A stretch of 64,000 nt of DNA from Leucaena leucocephala (taxonomy: Eukaryota > Streptophyta > Magnoliopsida > Fabales > Fabaceae), in assembly GCA_037074615.1 (NCBI GenBank), contig CM073557.1:11920501-11984500 (forward strand), given 5' to 3'. This document shows, piece by piece, positions 32,201-44,287 of this stretch. Each line of letters starts with the position of its first letter. Position 1 is the first letter of the stretch. A model generated the notes under the pieces. That model saw nothing but the letters and a program-made list of their open reading frames with translations. It ran no database searches and was not told the origin of the DNA. Both the position numbers and the translations under genes were made by a program.

Positions 32201-33977
32201 GCGTAAAAGAGCTGAACTAGTGTGCCTTTTGAACCTAAAATTGAGAGAAGACTTAGGAAACTAAAGAGAGAATTTAGGGAATTTAGAAAAGAAGAAGCAA
32301 AATCTAGTTCCTCCTCTAGTATTCCAGAGTCTGAAACTGAACCAAATATGGTTGATATTAATCATAATGGGCCTAATAGGAATGGAGAAAATGAAATACC
32401 AATGAATACAGAAGATAATAGAAGTATGAGGGAAATTAAACATTCACATATGAATTATGATCTTTATGGTTTCTACACTAAAGAAGTTAATTTTGAGATT
32501 AAAGGAGCTTTGATTATAGCCTTTCCTAAATTTTATGGATTTGCAGGAGAATGTCCACATAGGCACTTAACCATGCATATGATATATTCTTCAATGAAGC
32601 CTCCAATGACTGCACTGGATGATGTCTTAAGGAGGTGTTTCCATTTTACCTTGGAAGGAAAGGCTAAGGAGTGGCTATACAATTTGCTAACCCATTTCTC
32701 CACTCTTATATGGGATCAGTTGAAGTCAATGTTTCTTGAACAGTTTTTCCTAGCTTCAAAGACCACTTGAATGAAGAAGGATATCACTAATATTTTGCAA
32801 TAGGATGGAGAATCTTTATATGAGTATTGGATGAGTTTTCTTAATCTGTTGCCTCGATACCCTCACCACAATATGACCAAGGCTGATTTAGTAGACATTT
32901 TATTTGATGGTCTACTTCCTCATAATCAGGTTTCCTTAAATGCTACAGTAAATAGATCCTTGAGAGATAAGACTCCACCAGCAAGTTAAGAGTTATTCCA
33001 GAAAATGGCCAATGAAGACCATCAGAAAGGGTATCCAAGGAGAATGCCCACATATTCTTCAAGTAATACAAATAGATCTTAGAAGAAATAGTGGCTTTGG
33101 GAAACAAAATGGAGAATAGGATGAATTTGATTGAAAGAGAGATGCATTCCAGAAAAAAGTTCATGCAGTAGATACCTCACAAGCCTTAGTTATAGGATAT
33201 GAATCATGCGGTTATATGATGCATGCTACTAGTACATGTAATAGATAGTATGAAGAAGTAGCAGCAATGTATCAAGGGAGAGACAATCAATACCAGAAGA
33301 GAGACCCATACTCCAACACATATAACCCTAGTTGGAGAGACTACCCAAACTTTAGGTAGGGGTGATAGGACAAATCAATTCCAAGGAGGTAGTGCTTCCT
33401 CAAGCAACTATTAAATTAATGCAAGGTCTATAGTTCCAACTCACCCTATAACCTTATTAACATTAAGGCCAGATGAGACTTCTCAATTGTTGAAGAGTAT
33501 GGTTGCACAGATAAACAACATAGATGGTAGAATGACCAATATAGATAATAAGTCAAAGAGAATGAGGGTCAATTCACCTCCACAGCTTAAATCCTTCAAA
33601 GTATACAGAAGGATAATGCTGATGTGCAGAGGAAACTTGAGGAGTTAATTTCCAAGAATGGAGGTATCACAAGTCACTTAACTCAAGTCTCCAATACAGT
33701 GAGTGACATTCAAGGAAAGAGTAGTGGCATCATACCTTCGAATACTGTCATTAATCTAAGGGGTTTGAATGCTATATCCCTCAAAAGTGGTAGAAAGGTT
33801 CATTTTAAGGAAACTGATACACCAGAGCTAGACATGGAAAATGCTGGATTTGAGAATTCATCTTTGCCACAAGTACAAATTAGGAAATCTAGAAGTGCTC
33901 AAGAACAACAGCTTATAATGAAGAAGCTAACCCAAGAGGAGAACTCACAAGCCCAAGTGGAGATACAAGAGCTATAA
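32201..33977 (+). pseudogene. Athila-like gag (frameshifts and stops)
   Basis: ATG near 32201 gives MRKRAELV, after which the frame must shift to the 182-codon frame from 32222, which has no ATG of its own (PKIERRLRKLKREFREFR). Domain landmarks: IIAFPKFYGFAGECPHRHLTMH, FHFTLEGKAKEWLYNL and WDQLKSMFLEQFF (about 32515-32745), the gypsy retrotransposon gag core. Around 33200-33350 are an imperfect zinc-binding CGYMMHATSTC-like piece and YSNTYNPSWRDYPNF, typical of Athila gag. A further frame, 33624-33977, holds a coiled-coil-like RKLEELISKNG segment. It would have formed the virus-like particle. Confidence 0.8.
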
Positions 33978-34079
33978 GAAGAAGCAACAACAATGCCAAG
34001 TCCAGCCTATAAAGGAAAACAACCTGAGGAGAAGCTGGAGTTGAGCAAGCAAGGAGCCTTTATGCACAAAGGTAAGGAT

Positions 34080-34970
34080 GTAAGTATAAAAGATCTCCCT
34101 TTTCCTAAGTCTTACTTTGCTGAAAAGAAAAAATTGACCCTAATTTTATAAAAGATGCTTATACTCTTTTTAATAAGTTAGAAATAAACATCCCTCTGGT
34201 TGAATTCCATAAGAGAAACCCTAAATATGCAAAAATTTTGAAAGAACTGTGTGTTGATAAAAAGAAGTTTTGGCCTCTTGAAAGAATCCAAGTGAGTGCT
34301 AATGTGTCATCAATCTTTAATGTTGAACTACCTGTTAAGTTCCAAGACCCAGGATCCTACATAATCCCATGCACTATAGGAAATATTCCTATTAAGGGAG
34401 CATTACTAGATCTAGGGGTAGCCATTAATGTAATGCCTTGGTTGGTATATCAAGCTTTAGGTATCAACAACCTTAGAGACACAAATGTAGTGCTCTAGTT
34501 AGCTGATAGGTCAATTAGATATCCTAAGGGAATCCTTGAGGATATTCTAGTACAGGTCAAGGACTTAATGTTCCCAGCTATTTTTTATATTTTGTACATG
34601 TCCAATGAGTTAGTAAATGACAACACTCTAATCCTAGGCTGACCTTTCCCCCAAACTTCCAAAACTATCATTAGTATGAAGCATAGTTCCATCACAATGA
34701 CAGTTGGAGAGCATGTGGTAACCTTCAACATGAATGAAGTAATAAAATTTCCTTCTAATAATTATTCTTTTACTGCTTTGAATGCCATTGATTATGCTAT
34801 TGAAGAGACTAGGTATGAACATGAATTGAGTTTACATGATAATGATAGAGATAATGTTTTTGCAAAAGGTTTATTGAGTGATTTAGCAGGATCCCAAGAT
34901 GTTCTGGAAGTTGGGAGTGAACAATTGAAGAAAGGTCAAATTTCTGTGACCCAAGGTCACGACTAAATGA
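34080..34970 (+). pseudogene. Athila-like protease region
   Basis: Successive frames read FPKSYFAEKKK, then LKELCVDKKKFWPLERI, GSYIIPCTIGNIPIKGALLD and LGVAINVMPWLVYQALG (34350-34460), then an ADRSIRYPKGILEDILVQV flap region. The active-site triplet is DLG, the usual Athila variant of D(S/T)G. Stops at about 34497 and 34641 break it. An aspartic protease would cut Gag-Pol. Confidence 0.8.
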
Positions 34971-35036
34971 CCTCAACGTCACGACTAAATAAGCCTATTT
35001 GATCGTAGGTACTAGTCCTTTCCAATCAAATCTTGA

Positions 35037-35580
35037 ATTCAAAAATGGTAAGAAATTTTAAAAAATGAGAAGAAAGGTTGTCCTCCCCCTAAGAAAGGCA
35101 AGCAACAATACATTAAGAAGGGAAAGAAAGGAGCAAGAAAAAGCTATACCTAAAGAAGGTCAAATGCTTTATGTGCCACAATATAGGACATTTCGCATGT
35201 CACTATTCTAAACAGACCGAGAGCGACAAGGTAACAGTGAATTATGAGAATTCACACCTCATTTGTTTCAAGTACTAATTTTCTAACAGAACCTATTTCC
35301 TTTTCTTGGATTATTGACTCAGGCTCCACAGACCACGTAAGTCAAGATCAAGGATCTTTCATGGACTACCGTTAACTGCATTTCAAAGCAAGTGGCTTTA
35401 CGTTGGCAATAATGCACGGATGGAGATTCGAGGCATTAATACCTACAAACTTGTTTTACATGGTGGAAAGACCTTGATGCTGCATGATGTGCTTCATGCT
35501 CTTAAAATTCGATGGAATTCAATTTCTGTAATTTTGCTTATTAGACTTTGGGTTTAAAGTAAACTTTCACGGTAACCCGA
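35037..35580 (+). pseudogene. copia-2 gag knuckle and protease
   Basis: CFMCHNIGHFACHYSK (35169-35215) is a CX2CX4HX4(C to Y) zinc knuckle with the last Cys lost. FLDY.LRLH / SWIIDSGSTDHV (about 35310-35340) holds the DSG active site of the aspartic protease in a shifted frame. It continues with ARMEIRGINTYKLVLHGG and LHDVLHALKIRWN, the normal join to the pre-integrase domain. Several stops and shifts. Confidence 0.75.
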
Positions 35581-35687
35581 GAAAGAGTAAAATTCCAGAT
35601 TGTGTAATTTGACTTCCAAGGTATTGTAAGTGGTTCTAAATGCTACTGAATGGTCTCTAAGATGTATAAAAGTAAGGATGTTACAAC
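35581..35687 (+). repeat. Gypsy LTR end fragment, opposite orientation to gypsy-2
   Basis: It reads ...TCTCTAAGATGTATAAAAG then TAAGGATGTTAC, the reverse complement of the first about 105 bp of the solo LTR at 47422 (about 85 percent alike by eye). It is of the TGTAACATCC subtype, not of gypsy-2's own LTR subtype, so it stems from a separate insertion trimmed by later deletion. Confidence 0.8.
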
Positions 35688-35696
35688 AACAAATTG

Positions 35697-36152
35697 GTCC
35701 AGATAAAGCCTGAAGATTCTGTTCATATAATCCATAAAAATTGCAGGTGTATTCGTCAGACCAAAGGGCATTACTAAAAATTCAAAATGACCGTAGCGAG
35801 TCCTGAAAGTAGTATTTGAAATGTCATATAATTTAATTCTGAGTTAGTGATAACCTGATCTTAGATCAGTCTTAGAGAATAAACTCGCTCTAACCAGCTG
35901 GTCCAATAGATCATCAATCCATGGAAGAGGGTACTTATTCTTAACATTAATCTTATTCGACTCCCTATAGTCAATGCATAGTTTGAGACTACCATCATTC
36001 TTCTTAACAAATAACACTGGAGCACCCCAAGGTGAAACACTGGTTTGGATGAAACCCTTCTCTAAAAGCTCCTCAATATGCTTCTTTAATTCAACCATCT
36101 CGTTGGGAGCCATATGATATAGGGCTCTGGACACTAGTCCAGCTCCAAACAC
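35697..36152 (-). pseudogene. gypsy-2 reverse transcriptase, N-terminal fragment
   Basis: The minus strand reads LEKGFIQTSVSPWGAPVLF, KKNDGSLKLCIDYRESNKI and SLFSKTDLRSGYH, the first RT blocks of Ty3/gypsy, including the catalytic aspartate of the (I/T)DL block. It breaks after RSGYH but continues as degraded sequence to 35697. The second catalytic block is absent. Confidence 0.85.
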
Positions 36153-36169
36153 AATATCAATTGCAAACT

Positions 36170-36858
36170 CTACTTCTCATTTTGGGGGTAACCCTTGAAT
36201 CTTCTTTGAAAAACTTCTAGAAATTCCTTAACTACTAGAATTGTCTCAATCCTTTCTTGTACTTCTACTCGAACAGAAAAGATGACCATATATCCTTGAC
36301 ATCCTTTTTGTAAATATTTATCTGCCTGAGCCTCTGTTATGAAATTCAGTCTCACTTATGGATTCACATTTTCAGCTTGTAGATAAAGAACTAGGGTCTT
36401 GTTCTTACAATCCAGTATCACATTATTGGCAGATAACCAGTTTAGTCCAATTATGACATCGATCTCATGGAAAGGCATACATATCAGGTCTAGAGTAGTG
36501 CAACAATGCTAATATTGAATAACATTATTTAAGCAAACATCCTATGTAACTACTCTAGCATTCAAAGGGGTTGTCACACATATAGCATAATGCAACTTGT
36601 TAATTGTAAGGCCTAAACATTTAGCACATTCATGGGAAATAAAGGAATGACTTGCACCTAAATAAACATATCAATCACGGAGTGATTATTCAAATAGATG
36701 GTACCTTGTAGCATCTTGGGTGACTTCTGAACATCTTCCCTTGTCAATGCGAACACTTGACCTTGAGTTCGTGGCCTTTGATCATTCACTGTTTGAGGAC
36801 AATTCTTGGAAAAATGTCCAGGTCTCTCATATGTGTAATAGACATTATGTCCCATCAA
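36170..36858 (-). pseudogene. gypsy-2 zinc knuckle and protease
   Basis: MMGHNVYYTYERPGHFSKNC corresponds to the gag CCHC knuckle with the second Cys changed to Tyr. LNNHSVIDMF is followed by a break exactly where the protease D(L/S)GA site would be. The frame at 36355-36170 (LNFITEAQADKYLQKG) is the protease-RT linker seen also in gypsy-3. Confidence 0.75.
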
Positions 36859-37100
36859 GCACGATCTATCACCATGATTCTTCCCGCACTTGTCACATAC
36901 TCAGAATCTCAAGTCTCTATTGCCTGTATTACCTCAAAAGTTGCCTCGAGCAGGCCTTCTATTCTGCCACTGCCTCTTCCTTTTTCTATAATAGTCACCA
37001 CCACTGGCCACATCTCAGCTCTGACTAGTCCTTTCAAGAGTAACATTCCCTCTGTTCACTGGTTTCATCAACATTCGATGATTCAAACTGTTTTAATTAT

Positions 37101-37904
37101 TCAACATGCCTCCACTACTTTATTAAACTGGATATATTGCTGAGGAGTCATCTTCTCCTTTAGGATAACATTCAACCCTCTAATTATCCTTTCTATCATC
37201 CAACGCCTATCATCCACTTGCTTAAGATAAGTGGAGTATTGAGAAAGACGAATGAACTTAGCCAAGTATTCATTAAAAGACTCCATCTCTCCTTGCCTCA
37301 GTACAAGGGATTTAGCTTCTCTCACGTCACATACTAACTGAGGAAAATACTTCTCATAGAATTGCTCAAGAAATACTTCCCACATAATAGGAATATTTCT
37401 AGCTTGTAACAGCAGTTTGGTGTTATTCCACCATCGATCTGCATCCCTTTCTAACTGATAGATTGCCATATGGGCTTTACTTTCAGATGGACAGTCAAGC
37501 ACTTTAAAAATCTTCTCTAATTGACTAATCCAATCTTTCGCTTTTTGAACATCAAACGTCCCCTCAAATATTGGAGGATTGTGCTTACAAAACTTGGTCA
37601 TCCACTGCTAAACACTAGTGGAATCAACTACCTGTCTAGTCTGCTTAGGTGGCTCTGTTGGCTGCTGCACTATTTATAGTTTTGTATCAGCTATGCCTGC
37701 AGATTCTGGATGTCTTAGATTTTCTACTGCCTCTGCTACTGCTGCTGCTATGGCAACATCTCTTTCCTGATCACTTCTCAGTTGAGTTGCTCTTATTTCC
37801 TCAATCATCTTCTGCTATTGCTCTAGATGTTCTAAAATTAGCTTATTAACATCCCCATGGTTTTATGGTTCTCCTGAGGAAACAGTCATTCTTGTTCTTA
37901 CCAT
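37101..37904 (-). pseudogene. gypsy-2 gag
   Basis: ATG at 37904 (MVRTRMTVSSGEP) is the usual start for this type of gag. After several stops a clean 166-codon frame (37601-37101) gives the retrotransposon gag domain: FCKHNPPIFEGTFD, AKDWISQLEKIFKVLDCP, YQLERDADRWWNNTK, FLEQFYEKYFP and GEMESFNEYLAKFIRLSQY. It makes the particle shell. Overlapping plus-strand frames are shadows. Confidence 0.88.
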
Positions 37905-38105
37905 TTTATTTTACTATCTAAATAGGAGAGGAATATAATAATTCACATAACTTATATTTCATCCAAAACATAACATACAATAAGTTTAGTAACATTACAT
38001 AGATCTTTCACAACATAAGTACATGTACAACATCACCATCATTCATAGGTACATAGATAACATTAATATCCATAAGTACAACCATTACACTACACTTTCT
38101 TATAG

Positions 38106-38943
38106 GGTTGCTCTCATACGGTTCTTCCTCAAAATACTAATCTAACCCCACTCTCCAAGTCGCAGTAAGAGGTAAAATATCATCCATAATGTTAGTCCAG
38201 TCTTTAAGGGTAAGAGTGTTTGGATCAAAAGCTTTATAGGCCTCCTATACTCTGGTTATAAAGTCCATGTAAATTTTGTAATCTTCTTCTACCTCCCTAA
38301 CCAACTATCATCCTAGGTCATATAACTGCCTAGCCAGTTTCACAGCTTTCTCAAACCGTTCCTCGTTCATATTCCTTCCTGGGGCTAGCTCTATAATCTT
38401 GTTGTTGTCTAGGTATATCTCCACAATTGGTGTCTTTGATCTACTAGGACCTGGGACATTAGTCTGGTCCAGTACATGGCTAGGACCAGGAATATCAGTT
38501 TGGTTAGGTACTTGGTTAGGACCAGGAATGTCTACATCAACAGACTGTCTATATGTATATTTTGTAGTACCCATAACATAGGAATGACCCTCATCAGACT
38601 GTACTATCTGGGGGTATACTATGTCTCTTTCATCCCCCTGAGCTGCATTCCCTTCTACACTAGGGTCGACTTATTCTAGAGGCACAACATTAATAGGAGA
38701 AGTTGGGATAGGTTCTTCAGATATATCATCATCTGATGTATTATCCATTTCATTAGATCCTACTAAAGAGCTATCTAATCTATCCAATTCTGAGTCACTA
38801 GAATATGGAATGTGTATTACTGTAGGAATCTCCATCATAATGATCTCCTCTGAGTTCAAACTCGACTTATCTAAACCAAACACTTCAGGCATAGGGTCTC
38901 CTTGGTTCACAGTAGTTTCTGACCTAGTCTTAGGCTTAGTCAT
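38106..38943 (-). pseudogene. gypsy-2 ORF0: extra frame between primer site and gag (about 280 codons)
   Basis: From ATG 38943 (MTKPKTRSETTVNQ) one frame runs on without shifts to about 38106, interrupted by five isolated stops (codons ending at 38671, 38308, then about 38305, 38249 and 38141). Residues 45-90 are acidic; residues about 130-170 hold three degenerate IPGPS/NVPGPS repeats; the C-terminus is FEKAVKLARQLYDLG ... DWTNIMDDILPLTATWR and YFEEEP. Gypsy-3 retains that C-terminal block (60511-60401) with the same reading and many third-position changes. It starts about 100 bp after the primer site and ends about 200 bp before gag. Not a known Tekay domain to me; no function can be assigned. 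Confidence 0.65.
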
Positions 38944-39046
38944 GTTTACCCTGCAATAACTAACTTCATGTCAATTATGGAGATATTCAATTATGTATTA
39001 TTCTATAAATACTCTATTCAGACCATTTCTTAAGCCAGAATCCTTT

Positions 39047-39058
39047 ACTCTGATACCA
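39047..39058 (-). other. gypsy-2 primer-binding site
   Basis: TGGTATCAGAGT on the minus strand, one base from the perfect tRNA-iMet complement, immediately after the LTR. Confidence 0.9.
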
Positions 39059-39059
39059 A

Positions 39060-42000
39060 AATATCGTATCCTTATTTTCAACCTCAGTTATACTTAATTG
39101 AAACTCATTTGAACCAATTACATAACCTTTTGCTTTAGAAACATGCATTTTCAAAAATATTGCTTATCGGGTATTGTTTATGGTTACTGTTCATTTGATA
39201 ATCTAGAACATGTACCTAATCTTTGAAAATTCATAATTAAATGTAAAAAAATTGAAATAGGGTGGTTCCAATTTTTAATGAAAGCTATTTCATTTAAATT
39301 TGAAGAAAAAAAATGTAAAACTGAGGTTCCATTGTCCCAATGAAATCAATTTATTCATTGAAAAACACTATTCATTTGCTAAATCTTGAAGTTCCAGTTT
39401 ATTTACATTAATTTTGAAAATTCATTTCTTTTTGGTTACTCAATCGAATGAACCGTGTTACCTATGGATTTAAAGCTCCAGATGTGTTATTTATGCTCAT
39501 AAAATTTCATAGAAAAACTCCTTCATTTACCATATGAAATTACTATTGAAACATCATTGCCTCCAGTTGCTCACTTTATCTCAATTCCAGATTTTAACTC
39601 CAAATTAGAAAAATCATAGTAAATTGAATACTTAACCAATTGAGGTGTTCTTGGTGCTAATTTAAATCTCTATATCTTATCTATGATCATACAAAATTTC
39701 AAGTTCAAAATCGTTGGTTAAGATGTTTTAACATCATCAAAAACCAACTCGTAGGTTAAGATGTTTTAAACATCATCAAAAACCAACGGCCTCAGAATAC
39801 AACTACATGATCATACACTATGCATGCCCTCATATCCTTCCATAGTGTCAAGTAACCAATATGACTTATTATAAAAGTTTTACCATCTATATTTATCCTT
39901 TTTACTTAAGATTTTCCAGCACCTATAACATGGTTATGCATATGGAAACAATGAGATTTCATAGAAATCTCAATAGCAAGTCATACAAACTATAATAGCA
40001 TGCATGATTAATTAGATGCTTAACATGTTATCAAGAGATGGGAGCTACTTCATAATAATATATAAGAAAACACTAACATGCATATTGTCATGAAATTAGT
40101 TGCAATGAGTTGCAATCATTCATACTTTATCATCAATATGATGGCATAGTCTCAAGCTCAACCAAACACCATAACTAACAAGCAAGCATACAATTAAGCA
40201 AACATGAAATTATAGTTAGGTATTCTTGCTACCTCTTAAGCTATCCTTGACAAAGTCTTTTTGAGATAGTTTCCTTCTCTCACAAATATCAAAACCTAGC
40301 CATTACAAAGCAACATCAAGTTACAACTCAACTTGAAAACAATTCCAATACTATGTTTTCACTAACTTCCATTCTTTTTCCATTATATGTTCCATACTTC
40401 CATCTTTCGAAAATACTTTCTCATGGTTCATTTCTACATAAATTTTCATGTAGAATCTAAATATGAAACCAGAATTTCCAAAATCAAAATATACCATAAG
40501 CTGCTGTACAGAATTGAAGTGAACCCTTATTTTCCAAAAATTCACATTTTGATTCCAATGCTTCCAATACTTGTTCTCCTACTTTATCCCCACACAATTT
40601 TCCATTTTAAACTCATTGGAAGTATCAAAATCATGAAATTCCAACATATGAATGGTGATCCATACAGTAGCAGCCAAGAACACAAAATCTTAACTACATG
40701 CATACTTGAATTTCCAAGCATATACCACTTGATTCTAGCTTGTTTAAGCTTGTCTAAACTATCAATAACATAAAACTCATATTCTTATCACATATGGACA
40801 GCACTTCCAGCAGCACCTACAAGGGAAATATGTCACAAAAACCCCTTAAAACCAAGAGCTAACCTACTAGATTACAGTCCAAGAACAAGGGAGCTAGTTA
40901 CCTTGCTTGCTGCTCCAAGTTGTGTGTTTCTTTCTTGATTCAAATAAAATTTGGCTAGAGATTCCCTAAGGTACCATGGATGCCGCATCAAGTCTGCTTT
41001 GGGGGGTATTTATAGAAAATTTTGGGTGGAAATGAAAGGCCAAAATTAGTTTGGTTACTATTTGATCTAATGGTCCATATTCCACCTTGAATCCATCTTG
41101 CCCTAGAAGCCTTAAATTGATGCCATGGATGACATCATTTAGGGCCATGTTTGGCTAGAAAAAGGTAGATATACTGATAGAAAAAATTCCAGTCTAGTCT
41201 GTTACCAATCAGAGCAGTTTCACAAAAACCAGACTGTTTTATATTCCTAATTTTTATAATATTCCAGAATATGTATTATGTCATGAAAACCAATGTCTAG
41301 GTTTCTCCTACTATTAAAATTATTAGAATTAGTATTTATCTGCCAACCATCCCTTAGGAAATGACCAAAATATCCTTATTGTACTTTCTTGCACAATATT
41401 AACCCTAAGGGCATAATTGTCATTTCACACCTCTTTATACTGTATCAGTGTATATACTGGCTCTAACTAATCATTTTTACATTATTTTGGGCATTTTTAG
41501 CCTGTCTAAAATGACCAAAATGCCCTCCATCTATCTCTGGTACAATCTGGTCATACCGGGGCATTTTCATAATTTTACACCTTTTTGAGGTTGCTCTAGA
41601 CTGTAGCCCACTTAACTGTCTAACCACCTTATTGGGTCTTAGTATCGGTCCATTACCTTTATGGTATAAATCCCAAGGAATCTTTGTCGACTATATTTAT
41701 CGGGTATTTTATTCCACTATAAAATCCCATAAGAATTCTACATGATTCCTTTTATCACTCTGTTAATTTTATAAATTCTTATATTAAATATAGGAATTTA
41801 CTATAAAGTTTTATCTGATTATGAGGTCTAAAAAATAATGTAATAATTCTTCCTGACTTTAGGAATTCATATTAATTAATCGGGACCTCAAATCAAAATT
41901 CTGTGTTACGTTAAACTGATCAGAATAATTTTGTCTATGTATTGATAAAATTTGGGACTAATCTGATTCTGGGCATTTTTAGGCCTTTTTCGGTTTAACT

Positions 42001-42272
42001 TTCTCATAAATTATATTTTTGTCCCTAAACTTTTGCTTAATTATATTTAGGTCCCTAAACTTTTGATAATGACAACTTTTGGCCTAACTTTTCATTCTAC
42101 TTGCACTTTTGGCCTTCAACCTTTTCTAATTTTTATTTAGGTCCCTAAAATTTCCTTAGTTAATAATCCCTCTATTTCCTTCCTCAATCTGATACAATTT
42201 ATTCCAAGAATCTCATGTCTATTACATATAAACTGTACATATACATCATATAAGAAAATTGGGGATATGACA
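39060..42272 (-). repeat. gypsy-2 5' LTR (about 3.2 kb)
   Basis: The minus-strand start is TGTCATATCCCCAATTTTC; the end, just before the primer site, has lost its CA. The start carries degenerate repeats of TTAGGTCCCTAAACTTTTG (plus strand, 42000-42150). It contains TATAAATA (41014-41007). The open frames inside it (40351-40773, 40966-41148) have no known protein content. It aligns with 52357-55566 and 62218-64000. Confidence 0.88.
41007..41014 (-). promoter_or_regulatory. LTR TATA box (gypsy-2)
   Basis: CTATAAATACC context on the minus strand at the conserved LTR position. Confidence 0.65.
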
Positions 42273-44287
42273 CTTCCACACCTTACGAGTTATGGACTAA
42301 ATGTCAGCTAGATCTAAGTATCCTTAGAATTTAAGGTTCGGTGGCATATATCCATGACAATTCTCACAGACATGGAAAACTGGGTCTTAGAGGGAAGAAA
42401 TGTATTTTTATAAGGTACTCTAAACGCTCAAAAGAATATGTATTCCTAAGTAAAATTGAAGATGGAATAGTGACTAAAACATAATCAAGAGATGCTATAT
42501 TCATAGAAACAGAGTTTCCCAATAGTAAAGATGTTGACCGCACTGTATCTCTTTATGAGATTTAGGAATAGGACAGTGCTGAACAAATTGACAGACTAGA
42601 ATCCTCTAGGTATGTCAATCTGAGTGGGAGCCAAGAACGATCAACATAATGACTGAGACAAATAAGAAAAGATAAGCAAGTTGCTCCTACCAGAAGGAGT
42701 AACAGGGAAAGTATTCAAAATAGACCCTTCTAAATAGAAAGAGAAGCACTCTTAGTTACTCCATAAAGGGATGATGGACCCTATACTATTCATGAGGCAT
42801 TGGTAGGTCCTGTCAAGGAGGAATGGAAGAAAGCAATGAAAGAGAAAATGAACTCAATGATTAAAAATCAAGTTTGCGAATTGGTTGATCTGCCAAAAAT
42901 TCTCAAAATCAAGAGAAAGGTGGATGAATCAATTGACAAATTCAAAGCTCGATTGGTTGTAAAGGGATATACACAATAGAAAGGTATAGATTATGAGGAT
43001 CACCTGTTGTACACTTCAATTCGATATGACTTATTCTAAAAATAGTAAACAGTTTGAACTTAAAGTTACATCTTATGCATGTAAAAATTGCATTCCTGAA
43101 TAGATGCATCTATATAAAACAACCAATAGATTTCATTGAAAAAGGGTTTGAACACAAGAAGTGTAAACTCAAAAGATTCATTTATAGATTAAAACAGTCA
43201 TTCAGACAGTGGTACTTGAGGCTTCACAGGGCGACAACCTCGTATAACTTCCAAATGATAGAGGAAGACTATTAAATCTATGTTAAGTGGTTTGAGGGTA
43301 ACTTTGTGATATTATCCTTATACGTATATGACATACTCTTAGCCAAAGATAGTATTGACTTGGTGATAGTTATTAAAGAATGGCTTTCATCAAATATTGA
43401 GATGAAAGACATGGGTGAAGCAAAATACATAGTAAGAGTCAAGATTTGAAGGAATTGCTACAAGAGAATCCTCACTCTTTCACAAAAAATTATAGCAAAA
43501 AGATACTTGAGAAATTCAACATGAGTGATTGTAATCCCATGGATATCCCTGTGGCCACTGAAGTGGCCTTGAGTTCTGACATGTGTCCCAAAACTGAATT
43601 AGACAAAAAGCAAATAGAAAGAGTTCTATATGCCAGTGCCATTGGTAGCCTTATATATTCAATGATGTGTACAAGACCAGATATTTATTATGCTGTAGGG
43701 CTGGTTAGTATATTCCAGTCTAACCCCAATGAGAAACACTAGAAGCAGTGAAGAGGTTCTTGAGATACTTAAAGGGCACAATTGACTATGCATTATGTTA
43801 TCAAGGAAGTGATCTATGCCTAATCAGATATTTTGATGTTGATGTAGGCGATGGTGAAGAACGAAGATAAACTTCAGGATACACCTCTAATTAACAATGG
43901 CTCCATAGGTTGGAATAGTAAGAAGCAAACTTGCATTGCTTTACACTCTATTGAAGTTAAGTTTATGGCATACACTATAGCAGAGCAAGAGGCTATTTGG
44001 CTAAAAAGATTTATCAAACACCTAGGATTTGGGAACAAGAGTATCAATTCGTTGTTGATACACTGTGACAAGACTGTAGCCATAGCCTATACCAAAGACC
44101 CTAAAGATCACAGTAAGACCAAACACATTGATATCAAGTATAACTTTATGAGAGATTATATAGCACATAAAATTGTAACTGTACAATATATTTCAACCAA
44201 ATGTATGGTTGCATGCCCTTGACTAAGCCAATAGGCAAAGAAACACTTGAGAAACATATAAAAGCCATTAGCATGCGAAAAATGTAA
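42273..44287 (+). pseudogene. copia-2 integrase end, reverse transcriptase, RNase H
   Basis: TPYELWTKCQLDLS (42287 on) is the integrase C-terminal join. From 42780 EALVGPVKEEWKKAMKEKM, KARLVVKGYTQ and HVKIAFLNRCIYIKQP are RT blocks. The catalytic motif reads LYVYDILLA (about 43320-43340), so YVDD has lost its first aspartate. YASAIGSLIYSMMCTRPDI, KKQTCIALHSIEVKFMAYT and SKTKHIDIKYNFMRDY are RT/RNase H landmarks, ending at TAA 44285-44287. Stops at about 42979, 43275 and 43741 and one deletion make it inactive. Confidence 0.88.

Larger units (their letters stand above)
30544..35036 (+). mobile_element. Athila-like Ty3/gypsy element, 5' part
   Basis: A tRNA-Asp-type primer site, a gag with the Athila-type domain and a protease with the DLG(A/V) variant follow one another on the plus strand. 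The element is cut on the left by the LARD and on the right (35036) by copia-2; no reverse transcriptase or integrase of this element is in the window. Multiple stops and shifts. Confidence 0.82.
35688..42272 (-). mobile_element. gypsy-2: truncated Tekay-like chromovirus (minus strand)
   Basis: On the minus strand: LTR (42272-39060), primer site (39058-39047), ORF0 (38943 to about 38110), gag (37904 on), zinc knuckle/protease and the first third of reverse transcriptase, ending abruptly at 35688. RNase H, integrase and the 3' LTR are missing. It aligns with gypsy-3 throughout. Confidence 0.9.

Noticed and set aside
36720..37143. Plus-strand frames over gypsy-2 gag
   Set aside because: They are antisense shadows of a clear gag reading on the minus strand, with no recognisable protein content.
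40351..40773. Open frames on both strands in the gypsy-2 LTR
   Set aside because: They lie wholly in LTR sequence, differ in frame from the homologous LTRs and have no known content.
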